This document shows, piece after piece, positions 36,701 through 44,609 of a stretch of DNA of 64,000 nt (position 1 is the first letter of the stretch; every line of letters begins with the position of its first letter). A model generated the notes under the pieces. It did no database searches, was not told where the DNA came from, and saw only the letters and a list, made by a program, of their open reading frames with translations. The DNA lies in assembly GCF_030413595.1 (NCBI RefSeq), contig NZ_CP129238.1, positions 558,001 through 622,000 of the forward strand, read 5' to 3'. The position numbers were made by a program, and so were the translations under genes. This DNA is from Planococcus liqunii (GTDB lineage: Bacteria > Bacillota > Bacilli > Bacillales_A > Planococcaceae).

Positions 36701-37124
36701 AAGCGGCGAAATGGATTATGTGGCATTCATGCAAGTGACGGCGGGGCACGGCGTCCGTGATGAAGCAGCGCGCTTGAAAGAAGCCGGCAAATTTCTGGAA
36801 AGCCATGCCTTGCAGGCGACGGCGCTTGAACTGGCGGAAGGATTCGCTGAGCGCATCCATCAGGAAATCCGCGATCAATGGGGCTTCCCGGATGCTACGG
36901 ATTTCTCGATGCGCGACCGCTTCGCCGCAAAATACCAGGGACAGCGTTTTTCATTCGGCTACCCGGCTTGTCCAAACCTGGAAGACCAGGCGAAACTGTT
37001 CGGCTTGATCAAGCCGGAAGACATCGGCGTCCAGTTGACGGAAGAATACATGATGGACCCGGAAGCTTCCGTATCGGCAATCGTTTTTGCGCATCCCGAT
37101 GCGCGTTATTTTGTGGTGGATTGA
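33684..37124 (+). CDS. metH: Cobalamin-dependent methionine synthase
   Basis: A 1146-residue enzyme that transfers the methyl group of 5-methyl-THF via cobalamin to homocysteine. Domains in order: homocysteine-binding (about 1-320, zinc cysteines in GLNCATGPEFM and VGGCCGTTPAHI), pterin-binding (about 350-610, FIGERTNVIGSRKF), cobalamin cap and Rossmann domain (about 630-870, with DVHDIGKN holding the cobalt-ligand histidine), and the AdoMet reactivation domain (about 910-1140, RFSFGYPACPNLEDQ). All four are intact. ATG 33684 lies inside the end of yitJ and has only a weak ribosome site, so coupling is likely. The S-box controls both genes. The strain therefore needs or makes cobalamin for this route. 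Confidence 0.96.
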   Translation: MSKQLIEQQLDKRILIIDGAMGTMIQNADLSAEDFGGEQLDGCNEYLNIVRPDVIEGVHNAYLEAGADIVCTNTFGGTPVVLDEYGLGSEAAEINRRAVEIAKRSTAAFSTPDWPRFVAGAIGPTTKTLSVTGGITFDELLDNFYVQAKALVEGGADLILLETSQDMLNVKAATIGIKRAFEETGIELPIMISGTIEPMGTTLAGQSIEAFYISIEHVKPLSVGLNCATGPEFMTDHIRSLAELSDGYVSCYPNAGLPDEEGHYHETPESLSKKLRGFAEKGWINVVGGCCGTTPAHIKAVREAIEGLAPRKPEAVGHGHVISGIEPLQYDETMRPLFIGERTNVIGSRKFKRLIIDGQFEEASEIARAQVKNGAHVIDICLANPDRDELEDMTNFMKEVVKKVKVPLVIDSTDEDVIEAALKFSQGKAIINSINLEDGEERFDAVMPMVKKYGAAVVVGTIDEAGMAVTRERKLEIAERSYDLLTGKWGLAPEDIIFDPLVFPVGTGDQQYIGSAVETIEGIRLIKKKFPECLTVLGISNVSFGLPPVGREVLNAVYLYHCTQAGLDYAIVNTEKLERYASIPEKEIAMADELLFTTTDQTLADFTDFYRDKKKEKTEDDIPKTVPERLAYYILEGTKEGLLPDLERALDMYDTPLDVINGPLMEGMAEVGRLFNDNQLIVAEVLQSAGVMKAAVSFLEGFMEKKEADDSGKGKIVLATVKGDVHDIGKNLVDIILSNNGFKVIDVGIKVTPATLIDVIRKEKPDMIGLSGLLVKSAKQMVITAQDFKEAGIDVPILVGGAALSRRFTETKIAAEYDGPVIYAKDAMQGLDLANRLQSGAGKAVLLEELGAQQEKRKASEAAKASKQAVAVAIRPVKTVREDVPVYKPHDLRRHVLKDYSVAHLYPYVNMRTLIGHHLGLKGFNENTLAKGDSRAVELHELATGFLQSGLLKPSGMYQFFPAQSDGDDVVIYSPADAKTEIERFTFPRQSVEPFLCLSDYLKSVESGEMDYVAFMQVTAGHGVRDEAARLKEAGKFLESHALQATALELAEGFAERIHQEIRDQWGFPDATDFSMRDRFAAKYQGQRFSFGYPACPNLEDQAKLFGLIKPEDIGVQLTEEYMMDPEASVSAIVFAHPDARYFVVD

Positions 37125-37140
37125 GTGGGTTGAAGGCTTG

Positions 37141-37217
37141 CGGACAGTAATTGGGTCCGAGCGGACAGTATTTCCGGATTCCGGACAGCATTCGCCGCCG
37201 AGCGGACAGTATTACCG
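37141..37217. repeat. Four-unit tandem repeat CGGACAGTA
   Basis: CGGACAGTA (one unit CGGACAGCA) begins at 37141, 37162, 37182 and 37203, a period of 20-21 bases. The spacers between units vary in sequence but keep their length. The array lies between the metH stop and the terminator. It has no coding potential. Confidence 0.7.
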
Positions 37218-37237
37218 CAAGACACCCAATTAAATAG

Positions 37238-37278
37238 AAAAAGGGCAGCTCAGAATGAACTGAGCCGCCCTTTTTTTG
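37238..37278. terminator. Bidirectional terminator between metH and the beta-xylosidase gene
   Basis: AAAAAGGGC-A-GCTCAG and CTGAGC-C-GCCCTTTTTTT form the stem, with A and T runs on both sides. Confidence 0.85.
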
Positions 37279-37283
37279 CTTGC

Positions 37284-38894
37284 TTATTCGTTCGCTTTGT
37301 AGATAAAGTAATCAAAATCAGCCGGCAAGTTTTGGCCAGATGTGTCCTGGCACTGCATGCCGACAAATGCGCCGGTAAAAAAGCCGCCGCCTTGGATGTA
37401 ATCGTCCGACAGCTTGTGCGAACCGAAACGGATCGGAATCAAGATCCAGTTCTCGCCGTCGAATGAATAGGAGTACCGGTAAATGTCCGCCGTCACGTCC
37501 ACTTTCATATGCACATACTTCACTTCATCAGGGATGACGATTTCATTGCCTTGCAAAGGCTGGTCGAATGCAAAATTGTCGCATACCATGACATCAAGGA
37601 CGCGTCCTTTTTCTTCGTTCCACGTAATTTGCAAAGCCGTCCAGTTTTCGGTGTTGTAGTAGTTGACGAGGCCGGCTGCTTGCTGGAATGTATCCGGATT
37701 GAAGGCGACTTTCGTTTCCGCCGTAAAGTGGAAATGCTGCCAGCGCCTTGCGACAAATGCCTGCGTGAATTTTGACGTCAGCGATTCTTTGCCGCGCAGG
37801 CGCAGATGGCCTGGATTCTCTTTCAACGAAACAATGTTTTCGCCAAGCGGAATGCGCAATGTCTGGAAATGCGGATTCAAAGTTTCCGAATCAAAATCGT
37901 CTTTCTCCGGGAAATCGGGTTCCCATTGGACTTCTTCAATCGCCGGCCCTTCGATTTCGAGCGAAGGTGCGTTGCCGCCGACGACATACGGCCAGTCGTT
38001 TTTCCATTCCACACGCTGGATCGCCGTTTCGCGCCCAAGCGGGCAGAAGCCGCGCGGGTCGAGCAGGGCTTGGCCTGTTCTCGACAACGGGCGTCCCGTC
38101 AAATGCACCAGGAACCATTCATCGGTATGCGTCTGGACAAGGGATGCATGACCCGATTTTTGCAGCGGGTTTCGCGGTGAGAAAAACGACGTGATCAACG
38201 GGTTTTCCGGATGCACTTCGTACGGTCCGCGCAAATCTTTCGAGCGGGCAATCGTCGCCTGGTGATCGTATTTCGTGCCGCCTTCAGCCGTCAATAAATA
38301 ATAATAGTCGCCGATTTTATAAAGGTGAGGGGCTTCAACAAGCGCCACATCGGTTCCTTTGAAAATGATTTCGGATTTGCCAATGAGCTTTTGTTCCTCA
38401 ACGCTGTATTCCTGCAACGAAATGCCGTAAAAGTTGTGATGGCCCATGCGGTGATCCCAATACATATTCACGAGATATTTCGTGCCGGATTCGTCGTGGA
38501 ACAGGGAAGGGTCGAATCCGGAGCTATTCAAATAGATTGGTTCTGACCACTCGCCGTCAATTGTGTCGCATGTCACGAGGTAGTTGTGGCAGTCTTTCCA
38601 CTGGCCTTCGGTCACTTTGACGTCCGTGAAAATGAGCCAGAACTGGCCGTCGCTATAAGAAAGGGCTGGAGCCCATACGCCGCCGGAATTCGGGTTGCCC
38701 ATCATATTCAACTGGCTCAGCCGGTTCAAGGGACGCGAAATCAAACGCCAGTTTTTCAAATCTTTCGAGTGGTAAATGCCGACGCCGGGGAACCATTCAA
38801 AGGTAGACACGGCAATGTAATAATCTTCTCCTACCCGGCAAATGCTCGGGTCTGGGTTGAATCCTGTTAAAATGGGATTTTGAATCGTTGTCAT
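37284..38894 (-). CDS. xynB: GH43 family beta-xylosidase
   Basis: A 536-residue cytosolic glycoside hydrolase that releases xylose from the non-reducing end of xylo-oligosaccharides. The five-bladed propeller opens with [33 protein letters not shown], in which the aspartate of NPDPS is the catalytic base in the family. VWAPALSY and the EAPHLYKIG glutamate (general acid) are visible. The C-terminal beta-sandwich from about residue 330 ([18 protein letters not shown]) is the accessory domain of the XynB/GH43_11 group. No signal peptide is present, so import of oligosaccharides is needed; the ABC importer at 40589 fits. The promoter carries the likely XylR operator, and a cre-like site lies in the leader. 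Confidence 0.92.
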   Translation of the reverse strand: MTTIQNPILTGFNPDPSICRVGEDYYIAVSTFEWFPGVGIYHSKDLKNWRLISRPLNRLSQLNMMGNPNSGGVWAPALSYSDGQFWLIFTDVKVTEGQWKDCHNYLVTCDTIDGEWSEPIYLNSSGFDPSLFHDESGTKYLVNMYWDHRMGHHNFYGISLQEYSVEEQKLIGKSEIIFKGTDVALVEAPHLYKIGDYYYLLTAEGGTKYDHQATIARSKDLRGPYEVHPENPLITSFFSPRNPLQKSGHASLVQTHTDEWFLVHLTGRPLSRTGQALLDPRGFCPLGRETAIQRVEWKNDWPYVVGGNAPSLEIEGPAIEEVQWEPDFPEKDDFDSETLNPHFQTLRIPLGENIVSLKENPGHLRLRGKESLTSKFTQAFVARRWQHFHFTAETKVAFNPDTFQQAAGLVNYYNTENWTALQITWNEEKGRVLDVMVCDNFAFDQPLQGNEIVIPDEVKYVHMKVDVTADIYRYSYSFDGENWILIPIRFGSHKLSDDYIQGGGFFTGAFVGMQCQDTSGQNLPADFDYFIYKANE

Positions 38895-38942
38895 TTTTCG
38901 TCACCCTTTATGCAGTATTTTGGAAGCCCGCCCGTTCCAATA

Positions 38943-38956
38943 TGTAAGTGCTTACA
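38943..38956 (-). promoter_or_regulatory. cre-like site in the beta-xylosidase leader
   Basis: TGTAAGTGCTTACA (plus strand) is a cre consensus with one change in the central CG. Its position, more than 100 bases behind the predicted start of transcription, would suit CcpA roadblock repression. Confidence 0.45.
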
Positions 38957-38966
38957 ATAATCAGCG

Positions 38967-39020
38967 GAAAAAGCACCCGAAAAAAAACTAACTTACGACT
39001 TCATCTTTCTTCCGGGCGCT
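38967..39020 (-). promoter_or_regulatory. Possible attenuator hairpin in the beta-xylosidase leader
   Basis: On the minus strand AGCGCCCG (39020-39013) pairs with CGGGTGCT (38979-38972), followed by TTTTT. The loop is about 33 bases. It lies between the promoter and the start codon and could be an attenuator or a leaky terminator. Confidence 0.4.
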
Positions 39021-39072
39021 AAAGCGTACCGAAAAGGAAAGGATGAATATCGAAAATTAGCAATTCTTCTAA

Positions 39073-39105
39073 GTTATATTCGATCATACACTACTTAGTC
39101 TAATG
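39073..39105 (-). promoter_or_regulatory. Candidate promoter of the beta-xylosidase gene
   Basis: On the minus strand TAGACT is followed after 18 bases by TATAAC (39078-39073). The -35 hexamer lies inside the likely XylR operator. Confidence 0.55.
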
Positions 39106-39120
39106 AGTAAACTAAGTAGT
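39090..39120 (-). promoter_or_regulatory. Likely XylR operator upstream of the beta-xylosidase gene
   Basis: A 10-bp inverted repeat ACTACTTAGT/ACTAAGTAGT encloses, on the minus strand, TTAGTTTACTCATTAGACTA. The same motif occurs at 40482 and 44563 before two other xylose operons. All three overlap a TAGACW -35 hexamer. Confidence 0.7.
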
Positions 39121-39135
39121 CTGAACCTTTTTTTA

Positions 39136-40338
39136 TTATCGCAAGACCAATTTCGGCTGCATGCAGACGCTTAAGAAGTTCTCAATGGAGAAAGCGGCTA
39201 CGCCAAGAGCGGTGGAAAGCGTGCTAAGCTCCGAAAAATTGATTTGCAAATCATTTTGCTGGAACCAAAGCGCCTGGTTCGCGACCCGGTTCGTCAAGGA
39301 TTTTTCCAGCCATTCTTTCGATGTCGCCATCCGGTTGCCTATGATCACTTGCTGCGGGTTAAACGTATTAATGATATTGTTGATGCCGACGCCTAAATAA
39401 TCACCGGTCTGTTCGAACAGTTCAATGGTTTGTTCGTCGCCTTGCTCGGCAAGCTTTAACAGATCCGATAAGTCGAAATCGGCTTGTTCCGGGGAGATGC
39501 CCATTTTTTCGGCGCGGTCGATCAACGCTTGCTCTGAAGCAAACAGCTCCCAACAGCCTTGATTGCCGCAACGGCATTTCGGGCCGTCAATCTGGATTGT
39601 CATATGGCCCATTTCGCCTGAAAATCCGTTGGCGCCTTTATACAAAGAACCGTTCAAGATCAACCCGACGCCGATTCCGATTCCGGCTGAAACATAAATG
39701 ATGTTTTCGCATTCTTTGCCGGCGCCGAACTTTTTCTCGCCGTAAGCACCGGCATTCGCTTCGTTTTCGATGATGACCGGAAACTCGTATTTCTCCTCCA
39801 GGATGTTTTTCAAGTTCAGGTTTTTCCAATTCAAGTTCGGTGCCAGAAGAATTTCGCCGCCTTTGTCGACAATTCCTGGTACGCCGACGCCAATGCCGAC
39901 AATGCCGTGAGGGCTTTCGGGAGCGGCAGCCATCAGTTCATCGATGGTTTCGAACAGCTTTGCTTCAATCGCTTCATAGGACATTTTCTTGTAGCGGGCT
40001 TCTTTTTGGCTGACGACATTTCCTTCAAGGTCAGAAAGGATGCCGAGCAAATAATTGACGCCAAGATCGATGCCGATGGTATAGCCGGCCGTTCCGTTGA
40101 ACAGCAGCATGACGGGCCGTCTGCCGCCGCTTGATTCTCCGGGGCCGGACTCAAAGATCAAATGGTCTTCCAATAAGTCGTTGACGAGGGAAGAGACGGT
40201 GCCTTTGTTCAAACCGGTCTGGCTAGCGACGGCCGCCCGTGAAATCGGGTAGTCATTTTTGATTTTGTCGAGCACCAAAGATTTATTTCCTTCTTTTACA
40301 ACATGATGGTTCCACGTTTGGTTCATGCCTATTTTCAT
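39136..40338 (-). CDS. xylR: Xylose repressor XylR (ROK family)
   Basis: A 400-residue ROK repressor. The N-terminal winged helix (KNDYPISRAAVASQTGLNKGTVSSLVNDLLEDHLIFESG, about residues 27-65) binds DNA. The ROK domain follows with the sugar-binding-type motif GIDLGVNYLLG and the zinc-binding CRCGNQGCWE (about residues 260-269). Context points to D-xylose as inducer: it stands between the beta-xylosidase gene and an oligosaccharide importer, upstream of xylA-xylB. It is divergent from the importer and has about 140 bases before that operator. The ribosome site is weak; an inner ATG at 40326 is an alternative start. Confidence 0.92.
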   Translation of the reverse strand: MKIGMNQTWNHHVVKEGNKSLVLDKIKNDYPISRAAVASQTGLNKGTVSSLVNDLLEDHLIFESGPGESSGGRRPVMLLFNGTAGYTIGIDLGVNYLLGILSDLEGNVVSQKEARYKKMSYEAIEAKLFETIDELMAAAPESPHGIVGIGVGVPGIVDKGGEILLAPNLNWKNLNLKNILEEKYEFPVIIENEANAGAYGEKKFGAGKECENIIYVSAGIGIGVGLILNGSLYKGANGFSGEMGHMTIQIDGPKCRCGNQGCWELFASEQALIDRAEKMGISPEQADFDLSDLLKLAEQGDEQTIELFEQTGDYLGVGINNIINTFNPQQVIIGNRMATSKEWLEKSLTNRVANQALWFQQNDLQINFSELSTLSTALGVAAFSIENFLSVCMQPKLVLR

Positions 40339-40481
40339 CTGGCTCAGCTCTTTCTATAGTGGTTTAGGTGGATCATTGCCTGGTAAATACGCCTTCTTTG
40401 CCTGTACGGGTTTGCTTCTATTGATTAATTTAAATCTAACAAACCCGCTGTTATAAAGACAGTATAACCTAAAAATAAAAC

Positions 40482-40506
40482 TTTGTTTATCCACTAGACT
40501 AACAAG
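40482..40506 (+). promoter_or_regulatory. Likely XylR operator of the oligosaccharide importer
   Basis: TTTGTTTATCCACTAGACTA shares TTwGTTyAnnCAnTAGAC with the sites at 39090-39120 and 44563. It contains the -35 hexamer TAGACT of the promoter at 40495-40523. Confidence 0.7.
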
Positions 40507-40523
40507 CTTCCCTTTGCTATAAT
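40495..40523 (+). promoter_or_regulatory. Promoter of the oligosaccharide importer
   Basis: TAGACT and TATAAT are 17 bases apart; a TG one base before the -10 box makes it an extended -10 promoter. Confidence 0.75.
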
Positions 40524-40536
40524 GAAAACGCATACA
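40522..40536 (+). promoter_or_regulatory. cre site at the importer transcription start
   Basis: ATGAAAACGCATACA fits WTGNAANCGNWNNCW fully. It overlaps the end of the -10 box and the start point. Confidence 0.7.
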
Positions 40537-40588
40537 ACAATTATTCAGAAAATTGTTGTAACAACACACACGAGATGGGGGAGAAATA

Positions 40589-41884
40589 ATGAAGTTTAAG
40601 AAACCGCTTACAATCGCTTTGTCCGCAGTTGTTTCTACAATGTTGTTGGCAGGATGTTCGTCCGACGAAAAAGAATCAGCAAATGCAAATGGGGATACTG
40701 AAATAAAATTTATGCACCTATGGCCTGAGGGAAGTTCGAAAAAGCATTATGACGTTGTCAATAACATCATTGCCGATTACGAAAAAGAAAACGAAGGCGT
40801 GAATGTAGATTTGGAAGTGTTGAGCAACGAACAATACAAAGACAAGCTTCGTGTTCTCTCCACCTCAAAAGAATTGCCGGATGTCGGGCTTACTTGGTCA
40901 GCAGGGTTCCTTGAGCCGTACGTTGGCGGAAACATGTTCGCACCGCTTGACGATGTAATCGAATCAGATTTGAAAGATGCGTTCGTTCCAGGGACTGCCG
41001 AAGCGTATGCTTTGGACGGGAAAACTTATGGTCTTCCATTAGAACTGAACATTGTAACGCTTTACTATAACGATAAAATGTTCAAAGAGCATGGCCTTGA
41101 AGCACCAAAAACGTATGAAGAATTATTGAATGTCGTGAAAGAATTCCGTGCAGACGGCGTCCAGCCGATTGCTTTAGGAAACCGCGATTCCTGGACAGGA
41201 TCTATGTGGTATATGTACCTGGCTGACCGCATTGCCGGTGCTGAAGGTTTGAACAAAGCCATCGACCGTTCTGGCAGCTTTGAAGATCCAGCGCTTGTGA
41301 AAGCGGCTGAAGAAGTGCAGACGCTTGTCGATGCTGGCGCATTCGTTGACGGCTTTAATGGCCTTGCCGATGAAGAAGCGAAATCGATGTTCATGAGCGG
41401 CCAGGCGCCAATGTACTTGATCGCAACATGGGATCTTCCGAACTACACGACAAACGAAGATGTACCTCAGGAATTCAGAGATTCCGTACAATACTTGAAA
41501 TTCCCGACTGTTGAAGGCAATGGCGACATGAACAGCTATGTTGGCGGACCAGGGGTTGGCTTGTTCGTTGCTGAAGACTCTGAAGTAAAAGAAGAAGCGA
41601 AAGACTTTGCTGCTTACTTTGTAAAAGAGTGGGGCGAAAAAGCGGTTACAGAAGCTGGCGTAATTCCGGCTACAAAAGTGGACGCTGAGTCACTGGATCT
41701 TCCGCAAATGTACACGGATATCTTGAACGAGCTTAACAATGCAAGCAACATCACATTGTTCGCGGATGTCCAAATGAGCCCAGGCGTAGCACAAACGCAC
41801 TTGGATTCCATCCAGGCATTGTTCGGGAAAGAAATGACTCCGGAAGAATTCGGAAAAGCCCATGAAGATGCGCTTTCCAAATAA
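40589..41884 (+). CDS. Oligosaccharide ABC transporter binding lipoprotein (CUT1)
   Basis: A 431-residue solute-binding protein of family 1. The lipobox LLAGC places the lipidated cysteine at about residue 23. The mature part begins TEIKFMHLWPEGSSKKHYDVVNNII and has GKTYGLPLELNIVTLYYNDKMF, MYLIATWDLPN and SYVGGPGVGLFV, all usual in CUT1 binding proteins. It is preceded by the XylR operator and cre site, and followed by two permease genes, so xylo-oligosaccharides are the likely cargo. GGGGGAG precedes the ATG. A long hairpin stands between this gene and the first permease gene. Confidence 0.9.
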   Translation: MKFKKPLTIALSAVVSTMLLAGCSSDEKESANANGDTEIKFMHLWPEGSSKKHYDVVNNIIADYEKENEGVNVDLEVLSNEQYKDKLRVLSTSKELPDVGLTWSAGFLEPYVGGNMFAPLDDVIESDLKDAFVPGTAEAYALDGKTYGLPLELNIVTLYYNDKMFKEHGLEAPKTYEELLNVVKEFRADGVQPIALGNRDSWTGSMWYMYLADRIAGAEGLNKAIDRSGSFEDPALVKAAEEVQTLVDAGAFVDGFNGLADEEAKSMFMSGQAPMYLIATWDLPNYTTNEDVPQEFRDSVQYLKFPTVEGNGDMNSYVGGPGVGLFVAEDSEVKEEAKDFAAYFVKEWGEKAVTEAGVIPATKVDAESLDLPQMYTDILNELNNASNITLFADVQMSPGVAQTHLDSIQALFGKEMTPEEFGKAHEDALSK

Positions 41885-41916
41885 GAGACAGTAATTTCAT
41901 TTTGGCAAATTACAGC

Positions 41917-41964
41917 AAGGAAGAAGGGGACAGATCCTGCATGTTGGATTGTCCTCTTCTCCTT
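41917..41964 (+). other. Intercistronic hairpin after the binding-protein gene
   Basis: AAGGAAGAAGGGGACA-G-ATCC pairs with GGAT-TGTCCTCTTCTCCTT around an 8-base loop. The long stem has no strong T run. It may stabilise the binding-protein mRNA over that of the permeases. Confidence 0.65.
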
Positions 41965-41987
41965 TCTAAGATATGGAGTTGAATGCG

Positions 41988-42866
41988 ATGAACAAAGTCA
42001 TGTCCAATAAATTATTTATCGGATTTTATATTGCGCCGGCTCTGTTGCTGATCACCGTCTTGATCTTTATTCCACTCGGCTTGTCCGGATATTACGGATT
42101 GATGGAATGGGACGGCATTGGCGCAAAGACATTTATCGGACTGGATAATTATATTGCGGGGATTCAGGACAAGCTGTTCTGGAACAGTGCGCTGCACTCG
42201 TTTTTGCTGGCTCTTTTCTCAGCATTAAGTTTGGCCGTTTATTTGGTTGTGTCGTTCATTTTGGCTTCAAAAATCAAAGGCGCGGACCTGCTGCGCAAAA
42301 TTTATTTGATTCCGATGCTGTTATCCTCTGTAGCGATCGCCCAGCTGTGGGTGAAAGTCTATAACCCTTCGAATGGTATTTTAAATGCGTTCCTTGTCCA
42401 AATCGGAGTGGAAAACCCACCTGCTTGGCTCGCGAATCCATCGATAGTGCTGTTTGCGATTTTCGTACCGATTCTTTGGCAGTATGCCGGATTCTACATT
42501 TTGATCTATTATGCGGCATTGAAAAACATTCCGGAGTCGCTCATTGAAGCGGCGCGCATTGACGGGGCAACGCCTTTCCAGATTGCCACACGGATCAAAC
42601 TGCCGCTGATCAAAGAAGTCGTCAGCGTCACCATCGTCCTGGCGATTGTCGGGTCATTGAAATACTTTGATTTGATTTACGTCATGACGGCCGGCGGACC
42701 GAACGGCGCCAGTGAAGTAATGGCGTCTTATATGTACAAACTGGCTTTCTCCAGCTATAACTTCGGTTACGGCAGTGCCATCGGCTTCCTGCTTTTGATC
42801 ATCACGCTGATCGTGACGTTCATTATCCGAAAAGCAACTGAAACAAAAGAAAGAATCGAATATTAA
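41988..42866 (+). CDS. Sugar ABC transporter permease 1 (MalF/LacF type)
   Basis: A 292-residue membrane protein with six transmembrane segments. The cytoplasmic EAA loop reads ESLIEAARIDGATPFQIATRIKLPLI (about residues 183-208). LFIGFYIAPALLLITVLIFIPLG opens the protein. The ATG at 41988 has GGAG nine bases upstream; an ATG 15 bases earlier overlaps that site. It forms the channel with the second permease at 42881. No ATPase gene belongs to this operon; the MsmX-type ATPase at 49278 is the best candidate. Confidence 0.92.
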   Translation: MNKVMSNKLFIGFYIAPALLLITVLIFIPLGLSGYYGLMEWDGIGAKTFIGLDNYIAGIQDKLFWNSALHSFLLALFSALSLAVYLVVSFILASKIKGADLLRKIYLIPMLLSSVAIAQLWVKVYNPSNGILNAFLVQIGVENPPAWLANPSIVLFAIFVPILWQYAGFYILIYYAALKNIPESLIEAARIDGATPFQIATRIKLPLIKEVVSVTIVLAIVGSLKYFDLIYVMTAGGPNGASEVMASYMYKLAFSSYNFGYGSAIGFLLLIITLIVTFIIRKATETKERIEY

Positions 42867-42880
42867 GAGGAGGGCTATAA

Positions 42881-43702
42881 ATGAAGCGCATTGGTTATTT
42901 ACTTCTCTATTTGTCCCTGATTGTCGTAGCATTATTCCAGATCCTCCCGCTCCTTTGGCTGTTCGCCTTCTCGCTTAAGAGCAACCAGGAAATCTTCGCC
43001 GGATCACCGTTCGCTTTGCCGACGGAATTCCGTTGGGAAAACTACCTGAAAGTTTGGGAAGGCGGCATCAGCACGTATTTCTTCAACAGTGTTTGGATCA
43101 CCTTAGCGGCTATTGTTTTGACGGTGTTGTTTGCCAGCATGGCTACGTTCGCGATTACGCGCATGCGATGGAAATTGAGCGGATTGGTGCTCGGCATGAT
43201 CATGGTCGGCTTGATGATTCCGATCCACTCGGCATTGATTCCGCTGTACAGCATGTTCTTGAGCGTCAACTTGATCGACAATCCGCTGGCTATCGTCCTG
43301 ACGTATACGGCATATAACCTGCCGATCACGATGATGATTCTGCTCGGCTTTTACTACACCTTGCCGCATGAAATCGAAGAAGCGGCAATCATTGACGGCT
43401 GTTCAGTGAACCGGATGTTCTTCCAGGTGATCCTGCCGATGACGACGCCGATCATGGCGACAACCGTTGTCATCAACATGATCTACAACTGGAACGAATT
43501 CGTTTTCGTCAACACGTTCATCAGCTCCGAGAAATATAAGACTTTGACGGTCGGCATCCAAAACTTCATCGGCCAGTACATGACCGATTGGGGCGCAATT
43601 GGTGCAACACTGATCATCAGTGTGCTGCCGATTATCGTGGCGTTCATCTTCTTCAGCAATAAAGTCGTGGAAGGGATTTCTTCCAGCGCTGTGAAAGGCT
43701 GA
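42881..43702 (+). CDS. Sugar ABC transporter permease 2 (MalG/LacG type)
   Basis: A 273-residue membrane protein with six transmembrane segments. The EAA motif is EIEEAAIIDGCSVNRMFFQVILPMTTPI (about residues 166-193), typical of the MalG/LacG side. The opening LLWLFAFSLKSNQEIFAGSPFALP is also usual. AAGAGGAGGG stands before the ATG, 14 bases behind the first permease stop. It is the last gene of the importer operon, before a bidirectional terminator. Confidence 0.93.
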   Translation: MKRIGYLLLYLSLIVVALFQILPLLWLFAFSLKSNQEIFAGSPFALPTEFRWENYLKVWEGGISTYFFNSVWITLAAIVLTVLFASMATFAITRMRWKLSGLVLGMIMVGLMIPIHSALIPLYSMFLSVNLIDNPLAIVLTYTAYNLPITMMILLGFYYTLPHEIEEAAIIDGCSVNRMFFQVILPMTTPIMATTVVINMIYNWNEFVFVNTFISSEKYKTLTVGIQNFIGQYMTDWGAIGATLIISVLPIIVAFIFFSNKVVEGISSSAVKG

Positions 43703-43709
43703 GCCCAGC

Positions 43710-43765
43710 AAAAAAGCTTCGCCCGATTCAGGAACCGATTCCTGTTGGGTGAAGCTTTTTTTTAT
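43710..43765. terminator. Bidirectional terminator between the importer and the yesL-like gene
   Basis: AAAAAAGCTTC-G-CCC and GGG-T-GAAGCTTTTTT form the outer stem; AGGAATCG and CGATTCCT-like bases form an inner one. A and T runs flank both sides. Confidence 0.85.
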
Positions 43766-44391
43766 TCGCTGGATACTTGTCCGCTCCTTTGCTGTGCTTT
43801 GTCAAAAGCGTGCAGGCAGACCCACATGGTGATGAAGGCATACAAACTGCCGCCGAAAATAACCGCGAGCGCCGGGACAAGCTGCATGATGTAAAAGAGC
43901 GGCACCAGGCACAGCAGGATGATGAAACTGTGGAGCGGATTGACAAGCATGAGCAAAAACGCATTTTTGATCACTTTTCCAGGCTTCATGTCGAAATGCA
44001 CGAATGTCGGGAAGAGGTAGAACAGAAACAACAGAAACAGCAGCATAAAAGCGAACAATGGAACGTTCGTCCAGCCTAGCCCACTGCCGCCGTTTGCCTG
44101 GATGAACAGAATGTCGATAGCAATAAGAGCGGCGATGCCGGCGACAAACAAGCCCACCAAATTGCTTTTCCAAAAATCTTTCCGGTAATAGTCCCAAAAC
44201 GTTTTCAATACCGGCTCATCCGTATTGCCCCGCAGCCATTGCCGGGTGACGGCGAACATGGCTGTCGTGGCCGGGAAAAGACCGAAAACCACAGCACCGA
44301 GCAAAGAAAACAAGATCCATAACAAGTTCACGTAAGCAAACCGGGTAATCCATTCCGTAATACTATAAATAAAACCTCTGGTAGAGTTCAT
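43762..44391 (-). CDS. DUF624 (YesL-like) membrane protein
   Basis: A 209-residue protein with five predicted transmembrane helices. The YesL/DUF624 family marks are FAYVNLLWILFSLLGAVVFGLFPATTAMFAVTRQWLRG and FWDYYRKDFWKSNLVG. Members often lie in polysaccharide utilisation loci next to CUT1 importers, as here, and are thought to be accessory membrane proteins. The stop codon lies at the edge of the terminator shared with the importer. AAAGGCGG precedes the ATG. It is divergent from xylA with about 300 bases between. Confidence 0.88.
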   Translation of the reverse strand: MNSTRGFIYSITEWITRFAYVNLLWILFSLLGAVVFGLFPATTAMFAVTRQWLRGNTDEPVLKTFWDYYRKDFWKSNLVGLFVAGIAALIAIDILFIQANGGSGLGWTNVPLFAFMLLFLLFLFYLFPTFVHFDMKPGKVIKNAFLLMLVNPLHSFIILLCLVPLFYIMQLVPALAVIFGGSLYAFITMWVCLHAFDKAQQRSGQVSSE

Positions 44392-44562
44392 TTGAAACCG
44401 CCTTTGTTTGAATAATTTATTTTATTATACAAGGACAACAAGAGAATTGCCTTTACCGGTATTCGTTAAAGTAAGGCGACATTGAGTAATCATCCTGTCT
44501 TCACTGTAGCAGCCAATTCAAATTACTAAAATAACAATTTTCACATTATTTTTGCCAGAAAC

Positions 44563-44587
44563 TTTGTTCAATCAATAGACAAACTAA
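44563..44587 (+). promoter_or_regulatory. Likely XylR operator of xylAB
   Basis: TTTGTTCAATCAATAGACAA shares TTwGTTyAnnCAnTAGAC with the sites at 39090-39120 and 40482, and continues as AACTAAT. It contains the -35 hexamer. Confidence 0.7.
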
Positions 44588-44604
44588 TTGTATATTGTTA
44601 TAAT
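44576..44604 (+). promoter_or_regulatory. Promoter of xylAB
   Basis: TAGACA (five of six to consensus) and TATAAT are 17 bases apart, with TG one base before the -10 box. The leader to xylA is about 80 bases. Confidence 0.8.
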
Positions 44605-44609
44605 CTAAA

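Noticed and set aside
37141..37217. Considered as a CRISPR array
   Set aside because: The repeated core is only 9 bases with a 20-21 base period, there is no 24-37 base repeat, and no cas genes are present.
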